Shown here one piece after another: positions 60,779 through 64,000 of a stretch of 64,000 bases of DNA. This DNA is from Valencia hispanica (taxonomy: Eukaryota; Chordata; Actinopteri; Cyprinodontiformes; Valenciidae): contig OY747704.1 of NCBI GenBank assembly GCA_963556495.2, forward strand, positions 35,794,001 to 35,858,000, in the 5' to 3' direction. The first letter of the stretch is position 1, and each line of letters starts with the position of its first letter. Made by a program: the position numbers and the translations under genes. The notes beneath the pieces are model-generated. The model was not told the origin of the DNA. It saw only the letters and a program-made list of their open reading frames with translations, and did no database searches.

Positions 60779-61048
60779 GTGGAGTGACAGTGGCTCAGGT
60801 GTTGAGGAGTTTGTCCAGTAATTGGTTGGTTACCGGTTCAAACCCCCACTCCATCCACCTTGTTTGTTGTGTCCTTGGGCAAGACTCTTCATCCGCCTTG
60901 CCTGCTGGTGGAGGATCCAGTAGCGCCAGAGTTCAGCAGCCTCACTTCTGTCAGTAACAATGTAGCTTACCACTACCAGTGCGTGAATGGTGCTTTGTGG
61001 TCCTCTGACTAAAAAAGGCTATACAAATGCAGGCCATTTACCATTTAA
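60779..61048 (+). mobile_element. tRNA-derived SINE, unsplit copy
   Basis: A-box-like TGGCTCAGGTGTTGAGG (60791) and B-box GGTTCAAACCC (60835-60845). The body has GTGTCCTTGGGCAAGAC. The tail joins GTGCTTTGTGGTCCTCTGAC to AAATGCAGGCCATTTACC without interruption. It is the same family as 22802-23629 and serves as its empty-site reference. Confidence 0.8.
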
Positions 61049-62297
61049 GTCCACAACAGGTCTTATGTCCAAAATCCAACATAATCTGCCTCTCAAAACC
61101 TTAATAATTCCCTTCCTTATATATATTTCTCACAAAGTTTTCATCTGAACTACTGTTAGCATACATTTTAGTCTAATAATGCACCACACTCCTTTATGTT
61201 TATTTGCAGCCTGCAAACAACAAATTGGTACATTACCGCCACCAACTGGTATGAAGTGTGGACCAGAATGTCCCTCAAGGTTGCATTTGCTGGTTGTACT
61301 TGGGTCAGTGCATTGCATGGTTGCAACTTAATTTACACAGGCGTTGTAATCTGTCTTGGACGGGGCTGATACCTAAATGGGTGGGCCCAGCCCTCTGGCA
61401 ACTTTTGACAATTGGAAACTGTTCTTTAAGCCTTTATATATTGTATGCAACTTTGTTGGGGCCCAGGAGTCCTGATAAATTGCGAAATTCAACCCAATAA
61501 TAAAGTCCTACAATTGAAAGACTGGTTTTCCCCACCGACTCATAAATACTAAATACCTTTGTGCTGATTGGCCAATTCACCCTGATGGCTCTATGATGAT
61601 AGAATTAATTTTTCTGTAATCAATAGTTATATACTGAAGTGGGCAGGGACATGTAAATATAAGGGGGTCTGTCTACAGCTTATGAGGCATTTTCAGAGCT
61701 GTGCTCGGACTTGCCCGTTTATTCGCAGCAATAACAAAATTAGGAATTTGCATAGGAAAGCAAGTCAGAGATGGCACAGACTTTTTGGTATGGTACATTT
61801 GATACCCCAGCCATTTGGACCCAGGACTGTGTTCGGACTCACATTATCTGGGTTCCCGCTTTGCCGACTGTCCCCCCGGTGTTGGTCCTCGGAGGTATGA
61901 GGCTGCCCGCCCCTCCACTCCATGATCCTCCAGCCGCCATCCTAGGACCGCTCCTATCCTTTTCCAGGAGGGTCCAGGGGACGTCTTCCCTGTTTCCCGC
62001 AGACCCGCCAAGCGCCTAGATGGCTTGCACTCACGTGTCGCTCCTACGCTTCTCCAGGAGGACTCGTTGGGTGTTTTCCCGGATCCCCACAGGGCTGCCC
62101 GTTGTCGAGGACGCCGCCAATCGCCGCCAATCGCCGCCAATCGCCGCCAATCGCAAGCCGCTCCTAATCTTTTCCAGGGGGGTTCGGTCGACGACCTCTA
62201 GGTTCCCCAGCAGTCTGTCCAGCACCACAAGTTTCAGGCCATCCAAGTTCCTGACCCGGTTCCGCGGAGCTGCAATCCGGCGGTTAATGCCACCTGC
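61049..62297. other. Unassigned stretch turning CpG- and GC-rich rightward
   Basis: From about 61780 base composition changes to GC-rich with many CpGs. This resembles the 5' part of a retroelement or a promoter-like segment, but no LTR, primer site or domain could be fixed. Contains the decamer array at 62113-62152. Confidence 0.4.
62113..62152 (+). repeat. Four perfect GCCGCCAATC units
   Basis: The 10-mer GCCGCCAATC is repeated four times head to tail without mismatch. Confidence 0.95.
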
Positions 62298-63779
62298 GTG
62301 CAGCAGTCTTTCCGGGGTTCACTCCTGCTGCCTAGTCAGCATGACCAAGCTCCGGCCCCGTTGCCCCGGCGATCTCAAGCTCCGGTCCGAGCCCCCCGGC
62401 GATCTTTAGTTCCGGTCCCAGCGCCCCGGCGATCTCAAGTTCCGGTCCCAGCGCCCTGGCGATCTCAAGCTCCGGTGCCAGCGGAGGGAAAGGAGGCAGA
62501 CCTACCTCTTTCCCTTCAGCCAGCTCCTGCAGCAGAGACCAGCGCTGATCCATCTAGCCTAGAAGTGGCTGTTGTGGCAGCAGTTCTGCTGGCAGCCACA
62601 GTAGCAGCTTTTCAGCCTTCGGCAGAGACTGCTCTTGGTTTTGGGGCTGCAGACTGGTTTCCTGAGCTCGAGTTCCAGTCTTCACAGTGTGTTCCGACGG
62701 ACAGTCCTCTCATCGTGTCCCAGGCGCCGCCGACCTCCAAGCCTTCCGGTCCCACATCGTCCATGTGGTCCTCGGACGGGTTGCCTCCAGAACTTTGTGC
62801 CGGATTCCTGCCGATCCACGGCCGGCCTCCAGAACTTTGTGCCGGGTTCCCATGGCCCCATGCCCCCCCCCGAGCTATTCTCTTATTTAATATCTACATG
62901 CTCCCACTAGGCAAGATTATAGCGACCAATAACATTAACTACCATAACTACGCAGATGACACTCAGCTCTACATTACAATGTCACCAGGTGACTCTGAAC
63001 CCATTCAAACCCTAAATCAATGCATTGACCAAATAAATGGATGGATGTGCCATAACTTTCTCCAGCTGAATAGAAACAAAACTGAAGTGATTATTTTTGG
63101 ACCCAAGGAGGAACAATCAAGAGTCAGCAAACAGCTTCAATTAATACAGCTAGAAACTACTGATCAGGTTCGTAACCTAGGTGTAGTAATGGACTCAGAC
63201 CTGAACCTCCAGGGTCACATAAAGGCAATAACAAGGTCAGCCTTCTATCACCTGAAGAATATCTCTAGGATTAAAGGACTGATTTTGCAACACGACCTAG
63301 AAAAACTCATCCATGCGTTTATCTTTAGTCGGATTGATTACTGCAACAGCATCTTCACAGTTCTGCCTAAAAAGTCAATCAGACAGCTGCAGCTGATCCA
63401 GAACGCTGCCGCTCGCGTCCTCACTAAAACCAGGAAAGTAGAGCACATCACCCCAGTTCTAAAGTCCTTACACTGGCTCCCTGTAGCTCAGAGAATAGAC
63501 TTTAAAATACTTTTACTAGTTTATAAATCATTACATGTCTTAGCACCAAAATATGTTGAAGACCTGTTGTCATGGTACCAACCACCAAGACCACTCAGGT
63601 CCTCCAACTCTAGCCTACTAAACATCCCTAGACTCAGAACTAAACATGGAGAAGCAGCTTTCACTTTTCATGCTCCCCTTATCTGGAACAGACTTCCTGA
63701 CGAGTGTAGAGCTGCTGAAACTCTGAACTGCTTTAAATCGAGACTAAAAACCCATCTGTTTAGAATTGCCTTTGAGTAA
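62298..63779 (+). pseudogene. Chimeric frame: repeat-coded N-terminus fused to L2-type RT
   Basis: A single 493-codon frame. Residues about 15-55 are a decapeptide repeat ([10 protein letters not shown] type), followed by Ala/Pro/Ser-rich sequence and a duplicated PPELCAGF block (about residues 158-180). At about 62872 the frame passes directly into the middle of an L2-type reverse transcriptase: [20 protein letters not shown] (codon 218; bases 62949-62960), [34 protein letters not shown] and the C-terminal [17 protein letters not shown] to [10 protein letters not shown]. The fingers, the first catalytic Asp and the endonuclease are missing, so it cannot polymerise. The N-terminal part is not LINE-like. 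The open joint may be accidental or a 5'-truncation landing in frame. The start codon (TTG or ATG upstream) is uncertain. Confidence 0.75.
62348..62483 (+). repeat. 30-bp minisatellite inside the chimeric frame
   Basis: About four and a half imperfect copies of a 30-mer containing CCCCGGCGATCTCAAG and TTCCGGTCCCAGCG, encoding the [14 protein letters not shown] repeat in frame. Confidence 0.85.
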
Positions 63780-63978
63780 ATGCTTGATGTCATATGTATG
63801 AAATGTGTTCATGCTCTCTTGCTTTTTTTTTTTTTTCTCTTGCTTTATTGTGTATCATGTGTAATGTGTGTTTCTTTTATGTGTTTCTTTTAAATCACCA
63901 AATCATGTAAAGCACCTTCAATTACCCTGCTGTTGAAAGTGTGCTATACAAATAAAATTGCCTCGCCTTGCCTTGCCT
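62872..63978 (+). mobile_element. 5'-truncated L2-type LINE with CCTTG tail
   Basis: The LINE part begins at about 62872 within the reverse transcriptase palm. ORF2 stops at 63777-63779. A roughly 200-bp 3' UTR ends AGTGTGCTATACAAATAAAA followed by a CCTTG-type repeat tail (about 63962-63978). Its coding sequence is uninterrupted, unlike the copy at 52541-54790, suggesting a younger insertion of a related subfamily. Confidence 0.85.
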
Positions 63979-64000
63979 ATTCTTATAGAGTTTGTTGTGA

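Noticed and set aside
1..64000. CRISPR arrays, operons, prophage or bacterial defence loci
   Set aside because: No spaced direct repeats, no closely packed same-strand genes and no ribosome-binding pattern; the content is vertebrate.

Overview
This window reads as vertebrate, almost certainly teleost fish, genomic DNA. It is AT-rich, has no operons and almost no long open frames, and is packed with a repeat set typical of ray-finned fish. That set includes Tc1-like DD34E transposons, hAT elements, PIF/Harbinger-like and TTAA-flanked DNA elements, L2/CR1-clade LINEs with YADD reverse transcriptase, and tRNA-derived SINEs. No species call is made. There is no sign of bacterial, phage or viral gene organisation.

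Only one stretch looks like a host protein-coding gene: a terminal exon at 45418-46134 (+) with a strong splice acceptor. It encodes 238 residues of a Ser/Pro/His-rich C-terminus that I could not assign. No earlier exon of this gene is recognisable, so most of 1-45417 is probably intron or upstream flank, and 46135 onward is 3' UTR and intergenic DNA. This rests on one exon only.

Layout: 1-395 is a fragment of a LINE ORF1-like coiled coil (-). 3094-3830 holds a LINE tail and a Tc1 relic. 5411-7016 is an almost intact Tc1-like element with TA target duplication, 214-bp inverted repeats and a transposase broken by one stop codon. 8285-9052 is another Tc1 relic. 13781-14618 is a Harbinger-like element. 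15540-16047 and 28024-28556 are two relics of a second Tc1-like family in opposite orientation. 17698-18217 is a TTAA-flanked (Kolobok-like) element. 21068-21316 and 22802-23629 are SINEs, the second split by an insertion. 26365-28023 is a hAT-Charlie-type transposase relic. 34763-36422 is a hAT element with a perfect 8-bp target duplication, itself invaded by a TIR element. 36907-40712 is a three-level nest: a Tc1 relic holds a Harbinger-like element, which was hit by a second copy of itself in inverted orientation. 42425-42938 is a small hAT element.

Downstream of the exon: 48270-49615 is a TIR element containing a truncated LINE. 50346-50523 is a SINE. 52541-54790 is an L2-type LINE with one in-frame stop. 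54892-55122 is a SINE. 55195-56105 is a Tc1/mariner relic. 57784-58368 is a LINE 3' region. 60779-61048 is a SINE. 62298-63779 is a chimeric 493-codon frame joining a CpG-rich repeat-coded N-terminus to an L2-type reverse transcriptase C-terminus.

I found no novel multi-gene system. The most informative content is the nesting order of transposons, several target duplications that fix exact boundaries, the chimeric LINE frame, and the unassigned terminal exon. Coordinates of degraded relics are approximate; those with target duplications are exact by eye.
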